Shown here: piece by piece, positions 8,158 through 17,037 of the stretch
Position numbering within the stretch: the stretch's first letter is position 1
How the letters are laid out: each line of letters begins with the position of its first letter
Assembly (NCBI GenBank): GCA_030654075.1
Contig: JAURYB010000138.1
Span: 1 to 54,525, forward strand
DNA: 54,525 nucleotides
DNA from: Bacteroidales bacterium
GTDB taxonomy: Bacteria > Bacteroidota > Bacteroidia > Bacteroidales > UBA4417
Direction of reading: 5' to 3'
The notes under the pieces: generated by a model
Database searches by the model: none
Told to the model about the DNA's origin: nothing
What the model saw: only the letters and a program-made list of their open reading frames with translations
Made by a program: the position numbers and the translations under genes

Positions 8158-11100
8158 TTATTTGCCCACTGTCTTAAGTAATTTCAATGATTCGAAACTT
8201 CCGTTGGAATAAACGCTGAGTACATACATTCCACTGTTAAGTTGATGAACATCAATACTGTTATTGGTTTCGGAAACAATGCCTGCCAAAACCTTTTTGC
8301 CTGAAAGATCAGAGATAATAAAAGTGCCAGATTGCTTTAATCCACCAATATACACCATGTCAGTAGCAGGGTTTGGCCCCAGGCTGAGTTGGCCTTTGCC
8401 TTTGATCAGCTCATGAATTCCGACTGTGGCTTCGGTACCGGGGGTTTTAATTTCTGTATTCCCGACATGGTCATTTGCTAATACATAAAAGTTATACTGT
8501 TTTGAAGAGTCTGCTATAATGGTTTCATTGTCACCATAAGTGTTTCCTATAGCCAACCATTCTCCTCCTTCTTCCTGTATAAATAAATCGTAATAGGCGA
8601 GGCCCGAAGAAGCATCGCTTCCATTAAGAGTCAGATGAATTTCAGAACTTCCATAAACCCTTGTAGCAGAAACTGTACTTGAAGGCGGCAGCGCATCCAC
8701 CGTATTTTGCCATGTATTGGTGAGTATCGGCTCATTCTGATCAAAGATTATGGAAGCGTGATTTTTAATTACCACGCCATCAGCAAGAGTTTGTTTTGGC
8801 AGTATTGTAAATGATACCGAACCTTCCCCTTCGGGCATAATTTTATTGGGCGGTAAAAATCCTTCAAAAACCGGGATGTCGCCGGTGGCGGGATCAATGG
8901 CTGTAAATTGCCAGGTAACCGCACCTGAAGTTATTTCTAATTTCCCGTTTATCCTCACTTTCATAGCTGGCGACAGGCTGTCCTCCAACACAAATTCCTG
9001 GCGACCTTTGGGTACAGTGTATGTTTTATTGGAAATTGTAAAATCGCTAAATTCGAAGGTATTCAGGTCAAAGCTGGTGGCATCCAATGTATCGGATACG
9101 GTAACAATCTGCGCGGCTGCCAGCGCAGTGTTCTTGTTTTCGAAGGTGATAGCAAAATGCTGCTTTTCCTGCTTCAACACGTACCGATTCTCACCTATGC
9201 CTACCGGGCCGATGATTTCATTCGGATCAAAAGAGGTTACGGCAGAGGTTTTAGTGAGTTTAGGATCGCGAAGAGTCATATCCTTGTCCAGGTTTTTCAT
9301 TAGTTCATCCAACTGTTTCTTTAATTCGGGGCAATCTTTGACCAACTCGTTCAGCCTTTTTATTTTGTCGTTTAAATCATTAAGATCCCTGTTAGTTTTA
9401 ATAAGTTGGTGAGCATCCTTTATAAAATCCCGAACATCATCAATACTCTTCATATTGTCTTTTGCAAAGGCAATGGTTGACTCTCTTGCATTTGGGTTTT
9501 TTACTATCCATTTTGCCGATTGATCATATTGACCTTTCATTATATTGTTTCCGCCATGTTCAAGTACTACATCAACGGTAGCTTCTATTACGGCACCTCC
9601 TGTTTGAGCATTCCCGCTGCCTACCAGGCTATAATAATTGGCAGGCAATGATTCATTAATACTATTGGTTACGCCGGTAGCATAGTTGTAAGTTGCGCCC
9701 ATTGCCATGCCTAAGTTTGCCATATGTTGTGTTGTTCCTTTCACAGCTTTGGTTAGCCAGCCTACAGGTGATTTATTTAACACAGGAACCGCACTTACAC
9801 CTTTATCCAATAAATAGGCACCTTCAACTCCAAAATTTTCCAAAGCGTCGTACCAGCTGCCTGAGCCACATGAACCGAACAAATTGGGTTTAAATGTGTA
9901 GGTGATAAAATCTTTTGCTCCTGTTGATGAGGTCCTAACAATCAATGGAATTTCAAATGTGCTACCTGCCGCTATTTTGGGAATAAGAATGAGGTTCACA
10001 AATCCATCATACGGTTGCAGATTAAATGTATCTATGGCTGTATTTGTATTGATAGTATCACTGAAAAAGGACCGAATATCTTCCCACTTAAAAATATAGG
10101 TAGTATCGGCAGCAGGTATTGAATAATCTCCGCTTGATGGTGGCTTAAACCACTTGGTGTCGAATTTTAAATCTATTGATTTTGGCCAGATAACAGCAAC
10201 CAAAACTCCCGATGCCATAACATTACCTTTATTCCCAACCACCAGTTTCATGCTTGTATTCAGATTTGTCCTTATGCGGGAGGGGGAAATAATTTCGGAC
10301 CAGGTATACGGATATCGGAAGGCTTTCAGCTTAAACCCGCCGGGATAAACAATAGGTATTTCCCCTTTAATTTCGATAACTACATCGTAAGTGCCTTCGT
10401 CAACCAAATGAAAATCGAAGATGGCATGGAGCTCTACATTGCTTTTAGAAGTTTCAAGTTTAACCGGAGTAAGCTCTATTTCGCCCATTTTTAGCCTTAC
10501 TTTGGTGTTTGAGTCGAGGCCACCTCCAAATATTTTAACAATGCAATCGCCACCAACTCCTGATGTATCGGGTGTATAATATTCCACTCCTTTTACTTCA
10601 ATTGCGGTAAATGCTGTATCCTTATAATTGCATACTGAGTTTGTCGCAATCAGTTTGGTTGTGTAATATCCTATCGGATATGTTATCATTGGGAATTTTT
10701 GAGTGCTTGTAGTTCCATTGCCAAAATCCCACAGAAATTTATCCGCATTTGCCAACTGAGGCCTGAAACCAACTGTATTTCCCAGTCTTTCGTGGGTCAT
10801 ATTGGCATAAGGCTGCCGATCGATCATCACAATTGAAAACTTGTAATCAGTTAAAGTTCCTGCTGACCACCTGAGATAGAAAGTATCCAGCACTGCACAT
10901 TTCAGTACAATCGTATCGTGGATAAGCTGGCCGGCAGGTAAATTCGTAACCTGTTTTACATACTGCGCAAACAATACAGTTTTAGATTTATTATACCCGT
11001 ATAAATACACCCAGTTAGGAGAACCACTGATATTGGTTAATTCTACGATTATATTCAGGCTTCCTTTGGTTGAAATGGGTGTTACATAATAATCATCCTG

Positions 11101-13218
11101 GTCGGGGATCCCTTTTGTTTTATACATAAGGTGACCCGCCTTTACTTGTTTTATCTCAGTTTTTATTGCTGCGGCAAATGAATTATTGGGTTCTATGTCG
11201 TTTATGCTTATGTCAGCTATTTCATATTTAATAGTGTAGGAAAACGTACTGCCACCTGCTTCCAACCTGAAGAATACGGAATCCACGCCTATTCCATGGA
11301 GTGTAATGGTATCAAAAACCGGTGCACCAGGAAGAATAGAAGTTTTCCCTGTAATATACTGTGCCGCTAATTGACCCCGGTCACCTCCATAAGCCAACAG
11401 GTATAACCAGCCGGAAACATTACCGGTATTGGTAGCTGACACATAAATTTTTACAGTGCCATCATCTGATGTTTTGGTACGGTAATAATCATAATCATCA
11501 ATAACGCCATTTAGAACGTATTTTACATGTCCTGATAAAGTCTCTTGCTTTATAATTGGAGTAGCTGATGCAAAACTTCCGTTGGGCTCTGCATCATTAG
11601 TGCTTGTATCCAAAATGTCATATTTGAGGTTATACGAAAATGTACCGCTTGCTTCAATCCTGTAAAATACGGAATCTATACCTCTGCCATAAAGGGTAAT
11701 AGTATCGTAAACAGTTGCCCCGAAACCAATGTTGGTTATTCCGGAAATATACCTGGCGGCCAACTGTCCTTTGTCCCTTCCATATACTGTTAAATACAGC
11801 CAACTGGCAGCAGAGCCGGTATTGGTAGCTTTAACATATATTTTCAGGGTGCCGTCATCTGATGTTTTTGTGCGGTAATAATCATAGTCATCAATAACAC
11901 CGTTTAAAATGTATTTGATATGTCCCGACTTTGTTTCGTTCTGATTGATAAGAACAGCCGATGCAAAACTGCCGTTGGGTTCTGCGTCATTGTTCTTTGT
12001 TTCAATAACATCATAGAGTAAATCATAAGAAAATGTACCGCTTGATTCAATTTTGAAGAAAACAGAATCGACCCCTCTTCCATAAAGCGTTACGGTATCA
12101 TAAACAGTGGCTCCCGCAGGAATAGTAGAAAATCCGGTAATATATATTGCAGCCAGTTGTACTTTGTTGCTTCCATATACAGTAAAATAACAATTATTGG
12201 TAACTCCACTGGTATTGGTAGCCTTTACATATACTTTAAACGTGCCGTCATAAGAGGTTTTAGCCCGGTAATAATCGTAATTATCCACCTGCCCTTCAAA
12301 AATGTATTTGATGTGGCCCGACTTGTTCTCGTTCTGGTTTAAAAGAGTAGCTGAAGTAAAACTGTTGTTTGGCTCTGCATCATTATTCTTTGTTTCAATA
12401 ACATCATATTTAAAATTGTAGGAGAATGTACCACTTGCCTCAAATTTGAAGAATACAGAATCGATCCCTCTGCCGTATAGCGTAATGGTATCATAAACTG
12501 TAAGCCCCGCAGGAATAGAAGAGGATCCGGTAATATATTTTGCTGCCAGTTGTACTTTGTTGCTTCCATATACAGTTAAATAACAATTGTTGCTGACACC
12601 ACTGGTATTGGTAGCTTTTACATAAACTCTGAACGTGCCGTCATACGAAGTTTTTGCACGATAATAATCGGAATTATCAACCACCCCTTCGAAAATATAT
12701 TTGATGTGACCCGCTTTATTCTCGTTCTGGCTTATAAGAGTTGCCAATGCAAAATTATCGTTTGGCTCAATATCATTAGTACTGGTATCTGTGATCTCAT
12801 ATTTAAATTCATAGGAAAATGAAGCACCTGCCTGAAACCTGCAAAATAAGGAATCGATCCCTCTTCCATATAAAGTAATGGTATCATGAACAGTAACTCC
12901 GGCCGGGACAGACGATGTTCCTGAAATATAACGTGTTGTCAACTGAACCTGGTTGCTGCCGCTAACTGTAACATACAAATTATTAGAAGCACCACTCGTG
13001 TTGGTAGCTTTTACATAAATTTTTAAAGTGCCGTCAACCGGAAGATACGCCACAAAATAGTCATTATCAGAACCGGAAGAAATGCTCCCTGTTGTGACAT
13101 TATCTTTTGTAATATAATTTGCCGTACCAAATGAATTGTTTGGTTCCTGTTCAGCAGTTTGGGCATAACTCACTAAACCTGCTACTAATAAGATTACTAG
13201 TGTTGTAAATTTCTTCAT
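8158..13218 (-). CDS. Giant secreted protein: six PPC-like repeats, PKD, DUF7619-like and T9SS domains
   Basis: 1686 residues. Signal peptide (about 1-19), then six tandem repeats of about 130 residues. Each opens E-P-N-x-S-F and contains D-Y-Y-R-x-K-T-S-x-D-G-T, V-x-A-T-N-T and Y-D-T-I-T-L-Y-G-R-G, resembling bacterial pre-peptidase C-terminal (PPC) jelly-rolls. A PKD-like domain (F-L-W-D-F-G-N-G-T) follows, then an IPT-like segment, a short coiled coil (N-D-L-N-D-K-I-K-R-L), and a conserved region found before sorting tails (S-F-D-P-N-E-I, I-I-F-D-Q-N-E-P-I; DUF7619-like). A T9SS sorting domain ends it. There is no catalytic motif, so a structural or adhesive surface role is the best guess. 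It heads the minus-strand island and may share a transcript with the genes at 6401-8134 and beyond. Confidence 0.88.
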   Translation of the reverse strand: MKKFTTLVILLVAGLVSYAQTAEQEPNNSFGTANYITKDNVTTGSISSGSDNDYFVAYLPVDGTLKIYVKATNTSGASNNLYVTVSGSNQVQLTTRYISGTSSVPAGVTVHDTITLYGRGIDSLFCRFQAGASFSYEFKYEITDTSTNDIEPNDNFALATLISQNENKAGHIKYIFEGVVDNSDYYRAKTSYDGTFRVYVKATNTSGVSNNCYLTVYGSNKVQLAAKYITGSSSIPAGLTVYDTITLYGRGIDSVFFKFEASGTFSYNFKYDVIETKNNDAEPNNSFTSATLLNQNENKSGHIKYIFEGQVDNYDYYRAKTSYDGTFKVYVKATNTSGVTNNCYFTVYGSNKVQLAAIYITGFSTIPAGATVYDTVTLYGRGVDSVFFKIESSGTFSYDLLYDVIETKNNDAEPNGSFASAVLINQNETKSGHIKYILNGVIDDYDYYRTKTSDDGTLKIYVKATNTGSAASWLYLTVYGRDKGQLAARYISGITNIGFGATVYDTITLYGRGIDSVFYRIEASGTFSYNLKYDILDTSTNDAEPNGSFASATPIIKQETLSGHVKYVLNGVIDDYDYYRTKTSDDGTVKIYVSATNTGNVSGWLYLLAYGGDRGQLAAQYITGKTSILPGAPVFDTITLHGIGVDSVFFRLEAGGSTFSYTIKYEIADISINDIEPNNSFAAAIKTEIKQVKAGHLMYKTKGIPDQDDYYVTPISTKGSLNIIVELTNISGSPNWVYLYGYNKSKTVLFAQYVKQVTNLPAGQLIHDTIVLKCAVLDTFYLRWSAGTLTDYKFSIVMIDRQPYANMTHERLGNTVGFRPQLANADKFLWDFGNGTTSTQKFPMITYPIGYYTTKLIATNSVCNYKDTAFTAIEVKGVEYYTPDTSGVGGDCIVKIFGGGLDSNTKVRLKMGEIELTPVKLETSKSNVELHAIFDFHLVDEGTYDVVIEIKGEIPIVYPGGFKLKAFRYPYTWSEIISPSRIRTNLNTSMKLVVGNKGNVMASGVLVAVIWPKSIDLKFDTKWFKPPSSGDYSIPAADTTYIFKWEDIRSFFSDTINTNTAIDTFNLQPYDGFVNLILIPKIAAGSTFEIPLIVRTSSTGAKDFITYTFKPNLFGSCGSGSWYDALENFGVEGAYLLDKGVSAVPVLNKSPVGWLTKAVKGTTQHMANLGMAMGATYNYATGVTNSINESLPANYYSLVGSGNAQTGGAVIEATVDVVLEHGGNNIMKGQYDQSAKWIVKNPNARESTIAFAKDNMKSIDDVRDFIKDAHQLIKTNRDLNDLNDKIKRLNELVKDCPELKKQLDELMKNLDKDMTLRDPKLTKTSAVTSFDPNEIIGPVGIGENRYVLKQEKQHFAITFENKNTALAAAQIVTVSDTLDATSFDLNTFEFSDFTISNKTYTVPKGRQEFVLEDSLSPAMKVRINGKLEITSGAVTWQFTAIDPATGDIPVFEGFLPPNKIMPEGEGSVSFTILPKQTLADGVVIKNHASIIFDQNEPILTNTWQNTVDALPPSSTVSATRVYGSSEIHLTLNGSDASSGLAYYDLFIQEEGGEWLAIGNTYGDNETIIADSSKQYNFYVLANDHVGNTEIKTPGTEATVGIHELIKGKGQLSLGPNPATDMVYIGGLKQSGTFIISDLSGKKVLAGIVSETNNSIDVHQLNSGMYVLSVYSNGSFESLKLLKTVGK
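11140..13160 (-). repeat. Six tandem ~0.4-kb coding repeats
   Basis: The six PPC-like units are also repeated at the DNA level. The units around 11.5-12.7 kb are the most alike, with long near-identical stretches in the region encoding D-Y-Y-R-x-K-T-S and the Y-D-T-I-T-L-Y-G-R-G strand. The outer units have diverged more. This suggests growth from the middle by unequal recombination. Confidence 0.75.
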
Positions 13219-13715
13219 GGTGTTTGATTGTTTTTGAGGTTATTATAAAAAATCAGAAATAATTCACTAATTGGTTGTGATTTTAAGTTCGATATACAAG
13301 GAAGCAGAGCGTGGAATCCCTAAGCAGGAATATGCATTAGTTGGTTGTGGATTCTGAAAGAATGATAAAAAATGATTTCGTTTATTTTATGAAAATTTTA
13401 TTTCTCTGTAAGTGGTTGGTTATTAGCGTAAATTTACTTACTTAGAATCTTGTGATAAAATTGATTTACACCACAGGATGGTATTAAAGGATGACATACC
13501 TGATATTCTTGATGAGCTAAAAAGCTATCAGAACGAAAATGCTGTAAATTGCAGTTGTTAAAATAGGAGCTTGTACGAGCCTGAAATAGTTATAGGAAAA
13601 ATTTCTCAGCAATCGAAAAAAGTTAGTATAGCGTATTTCCTCTGATTTTTTTAAAATACCTGGGAAGCAATCATTTATACGGCTAATATAAGCAATTAAA
13701 TAATCATTTGAACCG
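13219..13715. other. Intergenic region between surface island and LytS kinase
   Basis: This 497-bp AT-rich divergent spacer has no convincing ORF. It must hold the promoters of the 1686-residue gene (minus) and of the kinase (plus). It contains two imperfect direct copies of a motif centred on TTGGTTGTG (13271-13279 and 13341-13349, 70 bp apart) and a weaker GTGGTTGGTTATT at 13412-13424. I saw no clear terminator or RNA gene. Confidence 0.5.
13267..13353. promoter_or_regulatory. Possible direct-repeat binding sites (TTGGTTGTG)
   Basis: The exact 9-mer TTGGTTGTG occurs at 13271-13279 and 13341-13349, with similar flanks (A-ATTGGTTGTGATT and A-GTTGGTTGTGGATT). LytTR regulators are known to bind pairs of direct repeats, and one is encoded 1.4 kb away, but their usual spacing is much shorter. 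This is therefore a weak assignment. Confidence 0.25.
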
Positions 13716-14759
13716 ATGAAAATTAAATTTACGGAGTTCGGGATATATCTTCTTTTGTGGGTTATTTTAACCTTTTTTCTGTTATACCTCATTTACGACT
13801 TTAATACTCCTTTTATACACCAATTTCTTTCCACACTAGTTGTAACCGGCTTTACAGCTTTCCCGGCTTATCTGTCGTCAAAAGTGCTGGTACCAAAGCT
13901 TTTGTATCCAAAATTGATCAGGAAATTTATAGGCGCAATGCTTCTGGTTGCTTTTATAAATACTGTGCTCACCTATTTCCTTGGCGGGGCATTGTATTAT
14001 GTATTGAGCGGGAAATCAATATTTGCGCATATGAATGTGATACAAGCTATTTCCGCAGCCTTTTTTATCATCAATTGCATTGTTATTGTTGTAAGCGGTG
14101 CTATTCAAATTATTATTGATCGTTTTGGAATGGAACAGCAGCTTCATCAGGTGGAAAACGAAAAAGTAAACACCGAACTTGCTTTTCTGCGTGCGCAAAT
14201 AAATCCGCATTTCCTTTTTAATGTATTGAATACCATTTACTTTCAGATTCAAAAGGAAAACAGCGAAGCTCGGAATTCAATCGAAAAGCTTTCGGAAATG
14301 CTTCGCTATCAGCTGTACGAATGCACTACGGATATGATTGATATTTCGAAAGAGTTGGCCTATATCGAAAATTATGTGGCAGTGCAACAGTTACGAATGG
14401 AAGCGGGTACTGATTTAAAGCTGAAAATCCCTGTAGATATCGGCTCCTTTAAAATTGCGCCACTACTCATATTACCGCTTGTTGAAAATGCATTTAAACA
14501 TATTTCGAATTTTAAGAATCCTTCGCAAAACAAACTGCATATTACCATTTATATTGAACAGGACACTAAGTTTGTGGTAGAAGTGGTAAACACCTATAAT
14601 TTGTCAAATGGAACTGAGTTTTTACAGAATTCGAGCGGCCTGGGACTTAAAAACCTGGAACGAAGGCTGGAATTATTATATCCCGGTAAGCATTCGATAA
14701 CCACGAATCGCAACGAAAAAACATACGAAACCACACTAAATATCCAATATCATGATTAA
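13716..14759 (+). CDS. LytS-type sensor histidine kinase
   Basis: 347 residues. Four hydrophobic segments at the N-terminus (roughly 7-30, 38-60, 73-95 and 108-130) precede a His_kinase (PF06580) domain with the phosphoacceptor motif Q-I-N-P-H-F-L-F-N (His about 165). A HATPase domain follows (L-P-L-V-E-N-A-F-K-H and S-G-L-G-L-K-N-L-E-R-R-L). There is no obvious ligand-binding domain, so the signal may be sensed in the membrane. The stop codon overlaps the start of the regulator gene by 8 bp, which indicates translational coupling. The partner is certain from this overlap. The signal and targets are unknown; the adjacent surface island is a plausible but unproven target. Confidence 0.93.
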   Translation: MKIKFTEFGIYLLLWVILTFFLLYLIYDFNTPFIHQFLSTLVVTGFTAFPAYLSSKVLVPKLLYPKLIRKFIGAMLLVAFINTVLTYFLGGALYYVLSGKSIFAHMNVIQAISAAFFIINCIVIVVSGAIQIIIDRFGMEQQLHQVENEKVNTELAFLRAQINPHFLFNVLNTIYFQIQKENSEARNSIEKLSEMLRYQLYECTTDMIDISKELAYIENYVAVQQLRMEAGTDLKLKIPVDIGSFKIAPLLILPLVENAFKHISNFKNPSQNKLHITIYIEQDTKFVVEVVNTYNLSNGTEFLQNSSGLGLKNLERRLELLYPGKHSITTNRNEKTYETTLNIQYHD

Positions 14760-15456
14760 TTGTCTTATAGTGGATGACGAACCTATTGCCCGCGAAGGCA
14801 TTATGGAATATGTGCGACAGATAGATTATCTGAACCCGGTTGCCCAATGCAAAAGTGCAGTTGAGGCCGCAGGTTTATTACAGAGAAATAAAATAGATCT
14901 GATTTTCCTGGATATACAAATGCCCAAACTTACAGGAATCGAATTTTTAAAAGCACTTGCTGAACCACCACTTGTTATTTTTACAACAGCCTACTCCGAA
15001 TATGCGTTGGAGGGTTTTGAACTGGATGTGGTTGACTACCTGCTGAAACCAATTTCTTTTGCCCGATTTCTGAAAGCTGCCGAAAAAGCTCAAAGTTTTC
15101 TTCATGCCCGGAATAAGGAAGTCAGCATTACCAGCGATTTCTTCTTTATAAAATGCAATGGTAAAATTGAAAAAATTATGATGGCTGAGGTGGCTTACAT
15201 TGAAGCTATGGCCAACTATGTGATCATCTATACAAAACAAAAAAAATACATTACCTATCTTACCTTTTCAGGTATCGAAGAGCAATTGCCGACTGAGCTT
15301 TTTGTGCGAATACATAAATCTTTTTTAGTTGCAATTTCAGCTATCCAAACTATTGATGGCGCTGAAGTAATCACAAGTTTGATGAGGCTTCCTTTGAGTA
15401 AAAATTATAGAAATGAAGTAATGAGCAGGATTGAATCAAGGTATATTAAACGTTAG
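14752..15456 (+). CDS. LytTR-family response regulator
   Basis: 234 residues. The receiver domain (about 1-120) has the acidic pocket D-D-E (residues 8-10), the phosphoacceptor Asp54 in F-L-D-I-Q-M-P, T-A-Y and the K-P-I lysine. It is followed by a LytTR DNA-binding domain (about 130-230), with I-E-A-M-A-N-Y-V-I-I-Y and R-I-H-K-S-F-L-V. Its start codon lies inside the end of the LytS-type kinase gene, so the two form a two-gene operon. LytTR regulators bind direct repeats upstream of their targets. In Bacteroidota they often control surface or polysaccharide genes, which fits the neighbourhood. Confidence 0.95.
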   Translation: MINCLIVDDEPIAREGIMEYVRQIDYLNPVAQCKSAVEAAGLLQRNKIDLIFLDIQMPKLTGIEFLKALAEPPLVIFTTAYSEYALEGFELDVVDYLLKPISFARFLKAAEKAQSFLHARNKEVSITSDFFFIKCNGKIEKIMMAEVAYIEAMANYVIIYTKQKKYITYLTFSGIEEQLPTELFVRIHKSFLVAISAIQTIDGAEVITSLMRLPLSKNYRNEVMSRIESRYIKR

Positions 15457-15460
15457 TCCC

Positions 15461-15492
15461 AATTGCTGATTTCGTGTCATTTAGCAATTTAG
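15461..15492. terminator. Weak bidirectional hairpin between convergent genes
   Basis: AATTGCT (15461-15467) pairs with AGCAATT (15483-15489), followed by TTAGG rather than a long T-run. It lies just after the regulator stop codon and before the convergent DUF389 gene end, the place for a shared terminator. The stem is short, so the assignment is tentative. Confidence 0.35.
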
Positions 15493-15526
15493 GTTAAACC
15501 AGGTTTGGATAAGTTAAAAACAGGTA

Positions 15527-16819
15527 TTATTCGAATACAACCTTCACATTTTCCTCTTTATATTTAACTCTAAGCCAATCGGCTATCCGCTGTTTCTCAT
15601 TCGCAGGAACAGGTTTGCTGAACGACAGCACCGCAAGTAAAATAACACTATCCGAAGTTGACGGCTGCGAATATGTTCTGCTTATGGCTGCGGTTTTCAG
15701 CACAGGATATAAAACCTGCAATTCGTTAATTGCCTGACTATTGAAGTCTCTTGATTGCCTGATGCTATCCAGTTTTTCTGTCGCTTTTTTCAATTCACCG
15801 CTAGTGCTGCTTAGCACTGATGTAAGGTTCTGACTTAATTTGCTTTCTTCTTTAAGCCATGCAAATCCCTGTACAATGGTGAGATGAGCTTTGTCAAGTC
15901 CTGATTCCTGTAGCTTTTTTTGTAAGGAATCTATTTCATCTTCGGAAATTCCATCTCCAACATAGGTTAAGACTATAGTTCTTTTAACCGGATCAATTGC
16001 TTTTTTAAGCAGAAAATCATTCTCAAAATGGCCTTCCTTTTCAATGAACTCAGTAACGCTTTTTTCGAACCTGTTTTCCCGAACCATAATGTACCCCAAA
16101 TAAATACTGGGGATGAGGGTTAAAATAATTATGGCGGTTATGCTATGCCTTGCCCGGGCTTCGGATCTTTTGTCGAGGAAGTTAACAAAAGGGAATTTCA
16201 GAAACCTTATGGTTAGAAATGTTGCCAGCGCAATAAAAACGGTGTTAATGGTAAAAAGATAAAAAGCCCCGAAAAAGAAATTCCACTGTAAGGTTGCTAT
16301 GCCATAACCCGCTGTGCATAAAGGAGGCATCAAAGCTGTGGCAATGGCAACACCGGGAATTACATTTCCTTTCATTTTACTTGAAACAGCAAGTACTCCG
16401 GCCAGGCCGCCAAAAAAGGCAATCAGTACATCGTAAATATTTGGTGTTGTGCGTGCCAGAAGTTCCGAATGCGCATCGCTGATCGGTGTTACCAGGAAAT
16501 ACAAGGTTGATGTTGCCAGCCCAACCCCGATAGCAAATGAAAAATTGGAAATGGACCGGCGAAGCAAAGCCAGGTCGTTAATCCCGAGTCCTAAACCCAT
16601 TCCCATTATCGGACCCATTAACGGCGAAATTAACATCGCTCCGATGATCACGGCTGTTGAATTCACATTCAGCCCCAGCGAGGCAATAAAAATGGCAAAA
16701 ATCAAAATCCATAGGTTCGTTCCTCTGAAAATGATGCCGTTGCTGATAGTTTCAATTACAGCGGATGCTTCTTCCTTTTCATTTTTAAGCCTGAAATGGT
16801 CGAGGAGAGTGTTTATCAT
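15527..16819 (-). CDS. DUF389 family membrane protein
   Basis: About 430 residues from the ATG at 16819; a TTG three codons further upstream is less likely. The core contains the DUF389 hallmarks G-A-M-L-I-S-P-L-M-G-P-I-M-G, A-L-M-P-P-L-C-T-A-G-Y-G and G-V-A-I-A-T-A, with about six to seven membrane helices (residues 30-235). A soluble C-terminal domain with a short helical/coiled stretch (T-S-G-E-L-K-K-A-T-E-K-L) follows. The family is widespread and has no established biochemical role; transport has been suggested because of its hydrophobicity. It is transcribed alone, convergent with the LytTR operon. Confidence 0.85.
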   Translation of the reverse strand: MINTLLDHFRLKNEKEEASAVIETISNGIIFRGTNLWILIFAIFIASLGLNVNSTAVIIGAMLISPLMGPIMGMGLGLGINDLALLRRSISNFSFAIGVGLATSTLYFLVTPISDAHSELLARTTPNIYDVLIAFFGGLAGVLAVSSKMKGNVIPGVAIATALMPPLCTAGYGIATLQWNFFFGAFYLFTINTVFIALATFLTIRFLKFPFVNFLDKRSEARARHSITAIIILTLIPSIYLGYIMVRENRFEKSVTEFIEKEGHFENDFLLKKAIDPVKRTIVLTYVGDGISEDEIDSLQKKLQESGLDKAHLTIVQGFAWLKEESKLSQNLTSVLSSTSGELKKATEKLDSIRQSRDFNSQAINELQVLYPVLKTAAISRTYSQPSTSDSVILLAVLSFSKPVPANEKQRIADWLRVKYKEENVKVVFE

Positions 16820-17037
16820 ATTTTTCAATTATAAGAAGATGAATTCAATAAATGGATGTGGTGTAATCGCAATGAATTAAATCAAGGTAGAATGCGGATA
16901 TACAAACAATTGCAATTTTGTTATCTGGTTTTTCAGTCAGTCATGTATATGAGATAGTATGAGAAATTGTACTTCATATTTTTCTACTCAAGGTATTAAA
17001 AACAGAAGAGGAATCCAGATTAATCCATCCAAACCCA

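Noticed and set aside
8846..9412. A 188-codon plus-strand frame inside the giant surface gene
   Set aside because: It overlaps the strongly supported minus-strand coding sequence, has no domain pattern and reads as the reverse of a repetitive protein-coding gene.
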